Below are positions 16,115 through 26,310 of a stretch of DNA of 64,000 nt, in pieces (positions within the stretch are counted from its first letter, which is position 1; the number at the start of each line of letters is the position of its first letter). The notes under the pieces are model-generated. The model saw nothing but the letters and a program-made list of their open reading frames with translations, was not told the origin of the DNA and searched no databases. A program made the position numbers and the translations under genes. The stretch comes from Chryseosolibacter indicum (GTDB taxonomy: Bacteria > Bacteroidota > Bacteroidia > Cytophagales > Cyclobacteriaceae), in NCBI RefSeq assembly GCF_018598585.1, contig NZ_JAHESD010000005.1:117981-181980 (forward strand), given 5' to 3'.

Positions 16115-17392
16115 CTAATGTTCTATTGCCGGTAATATTGTTCCTCTACATTCACCAAAGCCAATTCTCACATTACCATTATTTGCATAAGCCTTAATAA
16201 TTACAGTATCACCGTCGCATAAAAAGGTACGTTCTTCTGCATTATTGATTACTAAAGGCTTTTGTCCATTCGATGACAATTCCAACATTGACCCATAAGA
16301 ATCAGAAGAAGAACCACTTATTGTTCCTGATGCGTAGATATCTCCTACCTGAATGTTGCACCCATTTACAGTGTGATGTGCAAGTTGTTGAAATATGTTC
16401 CAGTACATGTATTTGAAGTTCGTCCTGCTTATCACTACAGCTTCGCCTGCCCCAGTTGTAAGCAAAACTTCGAGCATAATATCATAATTATTTTTACCCG
16501 ATATATTTAGATACGGTAATACAGGAGGCACTTGTTTTGGCCCTTCTACCCTAAAAGGCTCAAGTGCATCTAACGTGACTACCCACGGTGAAATAGTCGA
16601 AGCGAAATTCTTTCCAAGAAAAGGTCCTAACGGTACATATTCCCACTGTTGAATGTCTCGCGCAGACCAATCGTTGAATAAAACAAGTCCTATAATATGA
16701 TTTGAAGCATCTTCAACAGCAATAGATTCTCCGAGCAGTGTTTCTGAACAAGTGATAAATGCTACCTCCAATTCAAAATCAAGTTTTCTTGATGCAGAAA
16801 ACACGGGGGTATCGGTACCCGCTATTTTGATTTGTCCTTTAGGCCTGCGAATGGAAGTTCCAGATACAACAATAGAAGAAGCGCGTCCATGATATCCAAC
16901 TGGCAAATGTTTCCAATTGGGTAACAACGCGTTTTTAGGATCACGAAACATTGAGCCTACATTCGTCGCATGTTCTTCACTACTATAAAAATCTGTATAA
17001 TTAGAAACCTGGACAGGCATGAGCATTTGTACTTTGTACATTGATACTAATGCAACGTCTAAAGCTGTTGTAGCGGACTTTAGCTCATCATTTCCTATCT
17101 GCAATAACTCTGATATACGGTCGCGAACTTCTCTTACTTTCTTTCTCCCTAATCTAAAAAAATCATTTAGATATAATTGATTAAAAATTCCCGGCGTAAG
17201 CTCTAATCCGTGAAGCAACCCACGCTCATGTACATAAGCAAGGTTGAGTACGTAATTCCCTATTGCCACACCAGCAACAGGTGGCAGGTTATCCGTTTTA
17301 AAAATCCCGAAAGGAAGATTTTGTATAGGAAAATCAGAATCTCCTGGTACATCTACCCAACTTTTCAATGCAGGATCATTTACTTTAATCAT
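16115..17392 (-). CDS. fahA: Fumarylacetoacetase
   Basis: A 425-residue enzyme of normal family length that hydrolyses fumarylacetoacetate to fumarate and acetoacetate, the last step of tyrosine/homogentisate breakdown. An N-terminal SH3-like domain (about 15-115) precedes the catalytic domain. The signature FYSSEEHATNVG carries the catalytic His and Ca-binding Asp/Glu environment, followed by LPVGYHGRASSIVVSG and the C-terminal YASGTISGSSSDSYGSMLEL motif. It lies 48 bases downstream of tolC on the same strand, an unexpected partner for an efflux operon; no other tyrosine-catabolic gene is in the window. Confidence 0.95.
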   Translation of the reverse strand: MIKVNDPALKSWVDVPGDSDFPIQNLPFGIFKTDNLPPVAGVAIGNYVLNLAYVHERGLLHGLELTPGIFNQLYLNDFFRLGRKKVREVRDRISELLQIGNDELKSATTALDVALVSMYKVQMLMPVQVSNYTDFYSSEEHATNVGSMFRDPKNALLPNWKHLPVGYHGRASSIVVSGTSIRRPKGQIKIAGTDTPVFSASRKLDFELEVAFITCSETLLGESIAVEDASNHIIGLVLFNDWSARDIQQWEYVPLGPFLGKNFASTISPWVVTLDALEPFRVEGPKQVPPVLPYLNISGKNNYDIMLEVLLTTGAGEAVVISRTNFKYMYWNIFQQLAHHTVNGCNIQVGDIYASGTISGSSSDSYGSMLELSSNGQKPLVINNAEERTFLCDGDTVIIKAYANNGNVRIGFGECRGTILPAIEH

Positions 17393-17440
17393 CGTTTACA
17401 ATAATAGTAAATTGATGCCTTAGCAGTCGGCATTTATCTT

Positions 17441-18724
17441 CTATTCTTCCCAGAATTTGTTGCCAAGAAGCCTGGCTTCCTCAATATAACCTAAACATTG
17501 TTGGTATTCATATTGAAGTTTGCTTGTTAAAGCTCGCTGAAGATTAGTTGATGCATTTAATAAGTCGAGATAGATTGCGACTCCTCTCTCATACCTTACC
17601 CGATTAAGGCGAAGCGCTTCGTTTGCTGTGGCAATCTGACTATCATACGATTCAATCTGCTTGCCATATGCCTGAATATCTGCTTGAACAGATTCAAGGT
17701 CTTTTTGTAGCGTTAAAGAAAGATTACTTTTGGAAATTTCATTCAACTCTACATTTTTCCTGGATAGCAAAATATTCTGTTTAAGTCTTCTACCTTGAAA
17801 TATTGGAACAGTAAGATTCAGACCTGCCAAATAGTTAAATCTTATTTCTTCTATATCTGGCTGATATCCGTTTCTAAATCCTGCATTGGCCACAACATTT
17901 AATGAAGGGAGCTGCTGATGTTGAGCATATTTTAAATCTGCTTCAGCTGACAATACTCTCTGTGTCGCAGCAAGAACTTCCGGATTCGCCTGTAGTGAAG
18001 ATTCATCATTGGCTATTCGTCTCAAGTGAAAGTCAGAAGTTGAAGGTACTTCATTACTATTGGCAGTGTATTTAAGTAGTGCTAATTGCCGGTTATATAA
18101 ACGTTGCAGTTCTATCTTACGACTTTCCTCCTGCTGAATATTATTGTCTACGTTATTTAAGTCAATTTTAAGTGCATCGCCTTGTTTTATTTTACCTTCA
18201 ACAATGTTCCTGTTAACAATATAGAAACTGATGATGGTATCCTGAAGTTGTATAGCTTCCTTTAAATAAATAATACCAAAGTAAATTGTTGCTACCTGAG
18301 AAGCTAGTTGCAATCGAGCGGCTTCACGGTTATACTGATTATTTTGTAAATCCGATTTCGCCTTATCAATTTGTGCTTGCGTTCTTCCGAAATCATACAA
18401 AACCTGATTAAGAGAGATATTTGCATTATAATTATTATGAGGCTGAAATTGAATTGTTCGCGTCTCTGTTGGCCCTACCGGAAAAGAAGCCTCTCCTACT
18501 GGATCAACATAATTGTAAGACGCATTACCATTGAATGAAGGTAGATAATTACTTCGTGCTATCCCTATTCGAACTTCTCCCATTTCGGTTGTCTTCTCTA
18601 GTTCCTTAAGCCTGGGAAAATATTCAAAGGACTGCTTGATAAGCTTACTTAATTCCGGATTAACCTGTGCATTTACGAGGTTAATCAAACTGGTCAGGAC
18701 GAAAACTCCTATAATGTGTTTCAT
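17441..18724 (-). CDS. TolC-family outer-membrane efflux protein
   Basis: A 427-residue protein with a signal peptide (cleavage after VNA, about residue 19) and the two long alpha-helical hairpins of the TolC family, seen as the repeats ending NLTVPIFQGRRLKQNILLSRKNVEL and VRYERGVAIYLDLLNASTNLQRA. It forms the trimeric outer-membrane channel of a tripartite pump. The gene begins 8 bases after the EmrB-like gene in the same operon, so it should export the substrates of that pump. Substrates are unknown. Confidence 0.92.
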   Translation of the reverse strand: MKHIIGVFVLTSLINLVNAQVNPELSKLIKQSFEYFPRLKELEKTTEMGEVRIGIARSNYLPSFNGNASYNYVDPVGEASFPVGPTETRTIQFQPHNNYNANISLNQVLYDFGRTQAQIDKAKSDLQNNQYNREAARLQLASQVATIYFGIIYLKEAIQLQDTIISFYIVNRNIVEGKIKQGDALKIDLNNVDNNIQQEESRKIELQRLYNRQLALLKYTANSNEVPSTSDFHLRRIANDESSLQANPEVLAATQRVLSAEADLKYAQHQQLPSLNVVANAGFRNGYQPDIEEIRFNYLAGLNLTVPIFQGRRLKQNILLSRKNVELNEISKSNLSLTLQKDLESVQADIQAYGKQIESYDSQIATANEALRLNRVRYERGVAIYLDLLNASTNLQRALTSKLQYEYQQCLGYIEEARLLGNKFWEE

Positions 18725-18732
18725 GTTGATGA

Positions 18733-20316
18733 TTAATGACTTTCTTCCGAGATTTTTTGCATGGTGGCTTTATCCACCTTGTTTGTCTTTAACAGAAAAA
18801 TGAATGGTATTGCAGCGATAAAGAATATGCTTATAAGCAGAAAACCATCCAGATAAGCAAGCAGAAAACCCTGTTTACTAAGAGCAGCATCAAGTATACG
18901 GTAACTTGCCTCGCCTGATTGTGCTGCGTCTACCCCTCTACTAATAACTCCAGCCTGATACATTGATAACCTTTCTGCTGTAGCAGGATCAAACACTTGT
19001 AAATTACTAACCAGGTCAGTACGATGTGCTACATACCGGTGGCTTACATAGGTATTCATAATTGCTATGCCTGTTGCTCCTCCTAGCTGGCGGATCATAT
19101 TCGTCAATGCTATACCTGAAGGTAACTCCTGAGGTGTTAATCCCACTACTGCCTGATTAATAAGAGGAACTGTCAGGCATGCCGTGCCTACGCCTCTGAA
19201 TACCTGTGGTAGTGTAAAAAACTCAAGGCCTGCATCAGGATTTGCCAAAGAAGAAGTGTAACCATGAAGGATGAACATCACACACCCTATAATAACGTAA
19301 TAAAGTGGAGGTATGCCACTTTGCAGGGTTTTACCAATTACAGGCATGCAGAAGATCGCAACGATCGCTCCAGGAACAAGTCCAAACCCTGCATCTGTTG
19401 GCGTATAACCTAAAATGCGTTGTACAAGAACCGGAAAAATAAAAACTGAACCAAACAGTCCTACACCTAGGACAAAAGTAAGCACGTTACTGGCCACGAG
19501 GTTTCTGCTTTTAAACACGCGGAGATTAACCAGTGGCTGATCAATTTTAAGTTGCCTGTAAATAAAAGATGCTAATGAGACTACAGCTACCCCAGTTAAT
19601 ACTACTATCCAATTATCATTGAACCAATCCTCTGTTTCTCCTCGTTCCAAAACATATTGAAGACTACCGATGCCTATGGATAAAAAGAAAATTCCGAGGT
19701 AATCAATGTAGACACTTTTACGAGCATTGAGTTGAGCATCTGTATCATCTGGAACAAACCTGTAGGTTAATAACATCGCTACTATTCCAAAAGGAATGTT
19801 AATGTCAAATATTAAAGGCCATGAATAATTATCTACAATAATTCCTCCCAATGTAGGGCCGATTGTTGGACCAAGTACGATTCCCATTCCAAACATACCT
19901 GCTGCCATTGGACGCTTAGAAGGTTCGAAGGCATCGAACAATATCGCCTGTGAAGTCGATAATAAAGCCCCTCCTCCTATTCCCTGTATAAACCTCCAGA
20001 TTACCAGTGTTACAAGGCTTCCTGAATTGCCACACATGTAGGACGCAACAGTAAACAAAATTATAGAAGCGAGATAATAATTCTTTCGCCCAAATAACCT
20101 GGCAAAAAAACCAGTAAGCGGAATTATAATTACGTTTGCTATTGCATAGGATGTAATCACCCAAGATGTATCTTCAATTGTTGCTCCAAGATTACCACTA
20201 ATTTGAGCAAGCGCCACATTTACAATTGATGTATCAATCAATTCCATGATGGCCGCAGAAATAGTGGTGAGAACAATAATAATCCGGGCAAAACCTGTAA
20301 CTGCCATCTTAATCAA
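18733..20316 (-). CDS. DHA2-family MFS multidrug transporter (EmrB-like)
   Basis: A 527-residue integral membrane protein with about fourteen hydrophobic segments. The first helix holds the DHA2 signature MELIDTSIVNVALAQISG, motif A appears as GFFARLFGRKNYY and motif C as GIVLGPTIGPTLGG. It is a proton-drug antiporter for hydrophobic drugs or uncouplers that works with the membrane-fusion protein and TolC of the same operon. Its start overlaps the EmrA-like stop by 8 bases. Expression is likely repressed by the divergent MarR protein. Confidence 0.95.
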   Translation of the reverse strand: MIKMAVTGFARIIIVLTTISAAIMELIDTSIVNVALAQISGNLGATIEDTSWVITSYAIANVIIIPLTGFFARLFGRKNYYLASIILFTVASYMCGNSGSLVTLVIWRFIQGIGGGALLSTSQAILFDAFEPSKRPMAAGMFGMGIVLGPTIGPTLGGIIVDNYSWPLIFDINIPFGIVAMLLTYRFVPDDTDAQLNARKSVYIDYLGIFFLSIGIGSLQYVLERGETEDWFNDNWIVVLTGVAVVSLASFIYRQLKIDQPLVNLRVFKSRNLVASNVLTFVLGVGLFGSVFIFPVLVQRILGYTPTDAGFGLVPGAIVAIFCMPVIGKTLQSGIPPLYYVIIGCVMFILHGYTSSLANPDAGLEFFTLPQVFRGVGTACLTVPLINQAVVGLTPQELPSGIALTNMIRQLGGATGIAIMNTYVSHRYVAHRTDLVSNLQVFDPATAERLSMYQAGVISRGVDAAQSGEASYRILDAALSKQGFLLAYLDGFLLISIFFIAAIPFIFLLKTNKVDKATMQKISEESH

Positions 20317-21352
20317 CGTTTACTTCAACTTCTGCGCTTAAACCGGCGCGCAATATATTCCTGAACTTATCTGCATTCACAAGATCAATTTTTACAGGTA
20401 CACGTTGCGTTACCTTCACAAAATTTCCGGTGGCATTATCAGGAGGAAGAAGTGCAAACTTTGCTCCGGTTGCCTGACTAAAAGATGAGACCTTACCTTT
20501 AATCTCGGCATCCGGATATCCATCTAAAATGATATTTACCTCTTGCCCTTCTTTAATTTTTTCTAATTGTGTTTCCTTAAAGTTTGCAACTATCCAAAAG
20601 TTCTCGTCATTCACTATAGAAAATAACGGGGTCCCTGCCAGCACAAATTGACCTTTCTCAACTGGCCTTCTGCCTACTTTTCCTGAAACAGGTGCGGTTA
20701 TATGACAGTATGTTAATCTTAGTTTTGCCTGATCGAGTGCTGCCTTTCTAGTTTCAATTAAGGCTTGTGCTTTTTTTACCTGAGCTTCTGCAGTAGTTAC
20801 CTGAGAAGAAGCAAAATTAACTTGCTCCTGATTGGCAATATATTGTTTGTTAGTGGCATCTAAGTTAGAATGGCTATCGTCATATTGTTTTTGAGTGATA
20901 GCTCCGTCTTTTAATAGCGCTTCATCACGTGCAAGATCATTCTTTGCTTTTGTAAGTCTTGTTAATTGTACATCTGCATTGGCCGATGCGACCCTTTTAT
21001 TTGCAATGCTGTTTCTATATGATGCTTCTGCATTGGCGAGATCAGCTTCAGCATTCATAAGATCAGCCTGCGCCTGAACTACGGCCAGCTTGTATTCCTG
21101 GTCATCAATTTTCACAAGAAGTTGTCCTTTGTCTACCTTGTTATAATCGTCAACTTGTATCGAATCTACATAGCCAGCAACTCTTGATATTACAGGTACA
21201 GAACGTGATTCAATTTGTGCATTATCTGTTGATTCATATTTCATACTGCGGATCAGAGACCTGATTCCAAAAAAAGCGACCAACAAAATAACAGCACCTA
21301 CGATAAAAATCACGGGCTTTTTCTTTTTTGGGGTAGGATTGGTGTTTTCCAT
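20309..21352 (-). CDS. HlyD/EmrA-family membrane-fusion protein
   Basis: A 347-residue periplasmic adaptor anchored by one N-terminal TM helix (about 14-33). A biotinyl-lipoyl-like half (VISRVAGYVDSIQVDDYNKVDKGQLLVKID) is split by a long alanine-rich coiled hairpin (about 80-205) and closed by the second half (ITAPVSGKVGRRPVEKGQFV), followed by a beta-barrel domain. It links the EmrB-like pump to TolC. First gene of the operon; its start is 34 bases from the operator shared with the divergent MarR gene. Confidence 0.95.
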   Translation of the reverse strand: MENTNPTPKKKKPVIFIVGAVILLVAFFGIRSLIRSMKYESTDNAQIESRSVPVISRVAGYVDSIQVDDYNKVDKGQLLVKIDDQEYKLAVVQAQADLMNAEADLANAEASYRNSIANKRVASANADVQLTRLTKAKNDLARDEALLKDGAITQKQYDDSHSNLDATNKQYIANQEQVNFASSQVTTAEAQVKKAQALIETRKAALDQAKLRLTYCHITAPVSGKVGRRPVEKGQFVLAGTPLFSIVNDENFWIVANFKETQLEKIKEGQEVNIILDGYPDAEIKGKVSSFSQATGAKFALLPPDNATGNFVKVTQRVPVKIDLVNADKFRNILRAGLSAEVEVNVD

Positions 21353-21385
21353 AAATTTCTAAGATGTGATACAAAAGTAAACTGG

Positions 21386-21414
21386 GTTGACTAAATAGTC
21401 AACTTGATTGACTA
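21386..21414. promoter_or_regulatory. MarR-type operator with three TTGACTA half-sites
   Basis: The divergent emrA-marR spacer holds three copies of TTGACTA in alternating orientation: 21387-21393 (+), 21396-21402 (-) and 21408-21414 (+). The first two form a perfect palindrome GTTGACT-AAAT-AGTCAAC (21386-21403), the last two a second perfect dyad with a five-base centre. This fits binding of one or two MarR dimers and autoregulation. Confidence 0.8.
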
Positions 21415-21452
21415 ATATTTTTATATTAAGTTTACAGCTTAGAACAGTAAAA

Positions 21453-21935
21453 ATGAGTTTAGACAAGAAATTAAAGGACACAGAGTTTATTAAACGGTGT
21501 AGTTGGGGGAAATTAATTAACTATCTAAAAAGGCAATTTGATCAGTGGGTTACAGAAGCTTTCCTGCAACGCGGCATTACTGATTTTAAAATTGCGTACT
21601 TGCCTTTCATAATGAATATCGATAATGAGGGTACAAATAACAATGACATGGCTAAAAGAGCTAAGGTAACAAAGCAAGCCATGAGTAAGGTAGCTAAAGA
21701 ACTGCAGGAACTAGGATATATCCAGAGTAAAGTTGATGCAACAGACAAACGAAGTACTATATTTATATTAACAGATAAGGGTAAGAAATTTGTAGTGGAG
21801 GCGAGACTTTGCATGAAAGAACTGATGGACGAATACAGAAAAGTTATTGGCAAAGGTAAATTTGACGCCTTACTGGAAACGTTGCTTGAAATCATAGAAT
21901 ATAACGACAAGAAACTTTCAGGCAGGCATGAGTAA
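21453..21935 (+). CDS. MarR-family transcriptional regulator
   Basis: A 160-residue winged-helix protein: recognition region around NNDMAKRAKVTKQAMSKVAKEL (about 66-87) and a wing with DKRSTIFILTDKGKKF (about 98-113). Proteins of this family repress efflux genes until a phenolic or drug ligand binds. The ATG at 21453 is preferred to a start at 21408 inside the operator region. It is divergent from the emrA-emrB-tolC operon, with a clear operator in between, and its last 8 bases overlap the next gene on the same strand. Confidence 0.93.
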   Translation: MSLDKKLKDTEFIKRCSWGKLINYLKRQFDQWVTEAFLQRGITDFKIAYLPFIMNIDNEGTNNNDMAKRAKVTKQAMSKVAKELQELGYIQSKVDATDKRSTIFILTDKGKKFVVEARLCMKELMDEYRKVIGKGKFDALLETLLEIIEYNDKKLSGRHE

Positions 21936-23286
21936 TCTTAACTTTCCTGGTGCATTTGAAAAAAGAATGCTTTACAGGCTCGGAAGCGAATGGGATAATT
22001 TTAAACGTGCTCACGAGCAATCCTCTCCTGTGAGTATTCGCTTACATCCTTTAAAGAAGAGTAGCCTTATAAATAGCGAACAAGTACCGTGGGCTGAACA
22101 AGGGAGATATTTACCAGAACGTCCCAGCTTTACTTTAGATCCCTCATTTCACGGCGGCGCTTATTATGTACAAGAAGCAAGCTCTATGTTTCTCGAGCAA
22201 GCACTCAAGCAAAGTATAGATTTATCTGCTCCGCTTAATGTCCTTGATCTTTCTGCTGCTCCCGGTGGTAAGTCGACGCACTTGCTAAGCCTCATCAGCA
22301 ATGAGAGTCTGCTTGTTTCTAACGAGGTCATAAGGTCAAGAGCGGCCATACTGGCAGAGAACATCCAGAAATGGGGATATGTAAACTGTCTTGTAACGAA
22401 CAGCGATCCTAAGGACTTCAACAACATTGAAGGTTTCTTTGATGTGATTGTAGTTGACGCCCCATGTTCTGGTGAAGGCCTGTTTCGAAAAGATCCTCAA
22501 GCTATTAATGAATGGTCTGTAGAAAATGCATCGTTATGCTCTTCCAGGCAAAAACGAATCATACATGATGTGTGGCCGGCATTAAAAACAGATGGCATTC
22601 TCATCTACTGCACCTGCACCTACAACCCCGATGAAAATGAAGAGAATCTTTACTGGCTACAGCAGGAAAAGGAAATTGAATTTATTGAATTAAATACTAA
22701 TTTCTCTTGGGGTATTGAAAAGGTGGTAAAAGACAAAGTTTCAGGATACCAGTTTTACCCTAATAAAGTAAAAGGTGAAGGCTTTTTTATTTCTGTAATA
22801 CGAAAGAAGGAATACAGCGAAAGCGCAACCATTAAAAGTAAAAAGAAACTTGTCGCCCCTTCAAAGAGAGTAATTGAATCTTTGAACGCGTGGGTTTCAC
22901 ACCCTGAGAAACTACTTTTTAAACAACATAACGAACTTGTCTTCGCATTACGCGCTGAAAAAACTGATGAAATAGAATTTTTACTCCAACATCTTAAATT
23001 CGTTTATGGCGGAACAAACATCGCCACAGTGAAACACGACAAACTCATTCCCGAGCATTCGCTTGCCTTGTCCATAATCTTAAATCCTGACACATTTAAT
23101 TCTATTGAAGTAGAACTGCCTGTAGCACTTCAATATCTTCGTAAAGAGACAATAGACATAAAAGACGTTGAAAAAGGATTTGCTTCACTTGCCTATGAAG
23201 GTACGCGGTTAGGATGGGTAAACGTGATCCAAAACCGTATAAACAATATGTATCCGTCTGAATGGAGAATAAGGATGACACGTTAA
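21928..23286 (+). CDS. RsmF-like rRNA (cytosine-C5) methyltransferase
   Basis: A 452-residue NOL1/NOP2/Sun-family methyltransferase. The N-terminal RNA-binding part (1-95) precedes the SAM-binding motif I LDLSAAPGGKSTHLL (about 110), motif IV DAPCSGEGLFRKDP with one catalytic Cys, and motif VI YCTCTYNPDENE with the second. The C-terminal third (about 300-452) resembles the PUA-like tail of RsmF/YebU. It methylates cytosine in 16S rRNA; the exact target base cannot be read from sequence. Its ATG overlaps the marR stop by 8 bases. Confidence 0.92.
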   Translation: MSNLNFPGAFEKRMLYRLGSEWDNFKRAHEQSSPVSIRLHPLKKSSLINSEQVPWAEQGRYLPERPSFTLDPSFHGGAYYVQEASSMFLEQALKQSIDLSAPLNVLDLSAAPGGKSTHLLSLISNESLLVSNEVIRSRAAILAENIQKWGYVNCLVTNSDPKDFNNIEGFFDVIVVDAPCSGEGLFRKDPQAINEWSVENASLCSSRQKRIIHDVWPALKTDGILIYCTCTYNPDENEENLYWLQQEKEIEFIELNTNFSWGIEKVVKDKVSGYQFYPNKVKGEGFFISVIRKKEYSESATIKSKKKLVAPSKRVIESLNAWVSHPEKLLFKQHNELVFALRAEKTDEIEFLLQHLKFVYGGTNIATVKHDKLIPEHSLALSIILNPDTFNSIEVELPVALQYLRKETIDIKDVEKGFASLAYEGTRLGWVNVIQNRINNMYPSEWRIRMTR

Positions 23287-23373
23287 AGAATTCCTTTTCC
23301 TGATTCTTTGCTTTAAGCGGCTGATTCGCTTTATTTCAAAGCTCTAAAGTCTGCGCAATGTGCCCATTTTCCT

Positions 23374-23381
23374 TATTTTTG
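23374..23381 (+). promoter_or_regulatory. Candidate -7 box (TATTTTTG) for valS
   Basis: An exact match to the Bacteroidota -7 form TAnnTTTG, 43 bases before the valS start. The -33 side is weak: only CTG is found 20 bases upstream. Confidence 0.5.
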
Positions 23382-23424
23382 CGCCTCCTGATTGAGTAAA
23401 CAGGTAGTCTAAAGAAATTTAAGC

Positions 23425-26064
23425 ATGTCGTTATCAACCAAGTACAATCCTTCGGAAGTAGAATCTAAGTGGTATAGCTATTGGATGGAAAAGGGCTTCT
23501 TTCATTCAGAGCCCAATCCTGATAAAGAACCTTTCTGTATCGTCATCCCTCCGCCTAATGTTACCGGAGTGCTGCATATGGGCCACATGCTAAACAATAC
23601 CATTCAGGATGTACTGGTGCGCAAGGCAAGAATGGAAGGCAAGGAAGCATGCTGGGTACCTGGTACCGATCATGCCTCTATCGCTACCGAAGCAAAGGTT
23701 GTTGCCATGCTGCGCGAACGTGGAATAAAGAAATCAGACCTCTCACGCGAAGAGTTCTTAAAATACGCTTGGGAATGGAAAGAGAAATACGGAGGCATTA
23801 TCCTGGAGCAACTTAAAAAACTTGGCGCTTCCTGTGATTGGGATCGTACCAAGTTTACCATGGACCCCGATTACTATGAAGCCGTAATTGATGTGTTCGT
23901 TGATTTGTACGGCAAGGGCTACATCTACAGAGGTAAGCGAATGGTAAACTGGGACCCAGTAGGTAAAACTGCCCTGTCTGATGATGAAGTTCATCATAAG
24001 GAAGTACAATCGAAGTTATACTATATCAAATATCCGATTGAAGGAGCGAAGGATGAATTTGTAACTATTGCTACGGTTCGCCCTGAAACCATCATGGCCG
24101 ACAGCGCTATATGTATAAATCCGAAAGACGAACGCTACCAACACCTTAAAGGAAAACGAGTTTACATCCCTTTGATCGACCGCGCTATTCCTATCATTGA
24201 AGATGAATATGTGGCGATAGACTTTGGTACAGGCTGCTTAAAAGTAACTCCGGCTCATGACATGAACGACTATGAGCTCGGCAAAAAACATAATCTAGAA
24301 GTAATTGATATTCTTAATGAAGACGGAACACTCAACGACAAGGCAACCATCTTTGTGGGTGAAGACCGCTTTATTGCAAGAAAAAAAATAGCCAAAGAAC
24401 TGGAACAGAAAGGTTTTCTCCTTAAAGCAGAGGACTACACTAGTAGTGTTGGTTTCTCTGAACGAACCGATGCCGTTATAGAACCACGTTTGTCACTGCA
24501 GTGGTTTGTGAAAATGGATATCATTACCAAACCTGCGCATGAGCGTGTTATGGATGATACCGTTCAATTGATTCCGGCAAAGTTTAAGAATACCTATAAT
24601 CACTGGATGTCCAACGTGCGCGACTGGTGTATCTCACGCCAGCTCTGGTGGGGCCATCGCATACCCGCGTGGTATGATGGCCAAGGCAATTATGTAGTCG
24701 CCAAAACGCATGAAGAAGCATTAGTAACATACAAACAGAAGTATGCAACAGAGATCAAAGAGCTTACGCAAGATCCGGATGTAATGGACACCTGGTTCTC
24801 GAGCTGGCTCTGGCCAATGGCTGTATTTGATACCAGCATCTTCAAAGATCCGAAGAGCAAAGGCAATGCTGATCTGAACTATTACTACCCTACCAACGAT
24901 CTGGTTACTGCCCCTGAAATACTTTTCTTCTGGGTAGCCCGAATGATCATTGCCGGCTATGAATACCGCCAGGAAAAACCATTTAAAAATGTTTACCTCA
25001 CCGGTATTGTTCGCGATAAGCTGGGAAGAAAAATGTCTAAATCACTCGGTAACTCACCCGATCCGTTAGACCTCATCAAACAGTATGGCGCTGATGCTAT
25101 TCGCACGGGTATGCTGTTCAGTGCTCCCGCAGGTAACGACTTATTGTATGATGAAAAACTGGTAGAACAGGGAAGAAACTTTGCCAATAAGATCTGGAAT
25201 GCCTTCCGTTTGGTGAAGGGATGGACAACTGTATCTGAGGCACAACCCGAAGAAAACAAAATTGCTATTGAATGGTTTGAATGCAGGCTGAACGAATCCT
25301 TAACGGAGCTTGAAGACCACTTCAATAAATTCCGTATCTCGGATGCACTACACGCCATCTATAAGCTGATCTGGGATGACTTCTGTTCGTGGTACCTTGA
25401 AATGATCAAACCTGAGTTTGGCAAGCCCATCGACGAAGTTACCTACAACAAAACAATCTCACTCTTTGAAACACTTCTGAAAGTACTTCATCCCTTTATG
25501 CCTTTCATCAGCGAAGAGTTATGGCATGAGCTAAAAGAGAGAAAAGAAGATGATTGTATCATTGTAGCACAGTGGCCAAAGCCAGGAGCATTTGATAAGA
25601 AACTCCTTACGGAAAGCACCCTTGCTTTTGACATCATTACTGAAATACGTAATAGCAGGAATGCCAAAAACATATCACCCAAAGAAGCCTTAAAGCTTCA
25701 GGTTAAAGATGGAGAGAACGCTCCGGTTAAAGCGTTCTGGCCCATCGTTAAAAAACTATCTAACCTTACGGATATCACGTTCGTCAAAGAAGCTCCTGAC
25801 ACAGGAAGCAGCACGTTTGTTATCCAATCAACGGAGTTCTATATACCACTAGAAGGTAAGGTAGACGTTGCCAAAGAAAGGGAGACAATTACCAAGGAGA
25901 TTGAGTATCAGAAAGGCTTTCTTAATTCCATTGATAAGAAATTATCGAACGAGAAATTTGTTAACAGTGCCCCTCCGCAGGTTGTTGAAATGGAACGCAA
26001 GAAGAAAGCAGATGCAGAAGCTAAGATCAACGCTTTGGAAGAAAGCCTGAAGAAACTAGCCTAA
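23425..26064 (+). CDS. valS: Valyl-tRNA synthetase
   Basis: An 879-residue class I aminoacyl-tRNA synthetase that charges tRNA-Val. The HIGH motif is HMGH in [16 protein letters not shown] (about 45-60), the CP1 editing domain spans about 190-340, KMSKS is intact in [11 protein letters not shown] (about 535), an anticodon-binding helical domain follows, and the C-terminus is a coiled coil (about 815-879) that contacts the tRNA. Length is normal. It is monocistronic; downstream lies a spacer with strong inverted and tandem repeats. Confidence 0.98.
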   Translation: MSLSTKYNPSEVESKWYSYWMEKGFFHSEPNPDKEPFCIVIPPPNVTGVLHMGHMLNNTIQDVLVRKARMEGKEACWVPGTDHASIATEAKVVAMLRERGIKKSDLSREEFLKYAWEWKEKYGGIILEQLKKLGASCDWDRTKFTMDPDYYEAVIDVFVDLYGKGYIYRGKRMVNWDPVGKTALSDDEVHHKEVQSKLYYIKYPIEGAKDEFVTIATVRPETIMADSAICINPKDERYQHLKGKRVYIPLIDRAIPIIEDEYVAIDFGTGCLKVTPAHDMNDYELGKKHNLEVIDILNEDGTLNDKATIFVGEDRFIARKKIAKELEQKGFLLKAEDYTSSVGFSERTDAVIEPRLSLQWFVKMDIITKPAHERVMDDTVQLIPAKFKNTYNHWMSNVRDWCISRQLWWGHRIPAWYDGQGNYVVAKTHEEALVTYKQKYATEIKELTQDPDVMDTWFSSWLWPMAVFDTSIFKDPKSKGNADLNYYYPTNDLVTAPEILFFWVARMIIAGYEYRQEKPFKNVYLTGIVRDKLGRKMSKSLGNSPDPLDLIKQYGADAIRTGMLFSAPAGNDLLYDEKLVEQGRNFANKIWNAFRLVKGWTTVSEAQPEENKIAIEWFECRLNESLTELEDHFNKFRISDALHAIYKLIWDDFCSWYLEMIKPEFGKPIDEVTYNKTISLFETLLKVLHPFMPFISEELWHELKERKEDDCIIVAQWPKPGAFDKKLLTESTLAFDIITEIRNSRNAKNISPKEALKLQVKDGENAPVKAFWPIVKKLSNLTDITFVKEAPDTGSSTFVIQSTEFYIPLEGKVDVAKERETITKEIEYQKGFLNSIDKKLSNEKFVNSAPPQVVEMERKKKADAEAKINALEESLKKLA

Positions 26065-26089
26065 AACACCCATATTTCAGCATTTGTAG

Positions 26090-26110
26090 TGCCGCTACAG
26101 TGTAGCGGCA
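26090..26110. repeat. Perfect inverted repeat downstream of valS
   Basis: Ten-base GC-rich arms (TGCCGCTACA and complement) around a single G, 25 bases after the valS stop. The stem is strong but not followed by T residues, so it could be a protein site or an mRNA 3' stabilising stem. Confidence 0.65.
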
Positions 26111-26126
26111 GAGTGCCTACTGACTT

Positions 26127-26158
26127 TCCTCCCATAAAATACCCTTTTTATGGGAGGA
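26127..26158. terminator. 13-bp hairpin after valS, possible terminator
   Basis: Perfect 13-base arms (26127-26139 and 26146-26158) with a six-base loop TACCCT. There is no T-run on either side after the stem, so termination is uncertain. Its right arm contains the ATGGGAG word that is repeated four more times downstream. Confidence 0.5.
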
Positions 26159-26170
26159 TATGGGAGAACA

Positions 26171-26236
26171 AATGGGAGATCATCTATACAACAATGGGAG
26201 ATCATCTATAGCGCATCTGGACCTCATCTATAAGAC
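26171..26236. repeat. 22-bp tandem repeat, three units
   Basis: Units at 26171-26192, 26193-26214 and 26215-26236. Units 1 and 2 share AATGGGAGATCATCTATA; unit 3 is diverged but keeps CATCTATA in phase (positions 26181, 26203, 26225). The word ATGGGAG also occurs at 26150, 26160 and 26271, and GATGCCAC occurs twice (26241, 26252). It lies between valS and the convergent ald gene. Confidence 0.75.
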
Positions 26237-26310
26237 ATCCGATGCCACACTGATGCCACTCTATTGCTACATGGGAGAAATACCTGCCTGGATTTTAAAA
26301 AAAATCTGGA

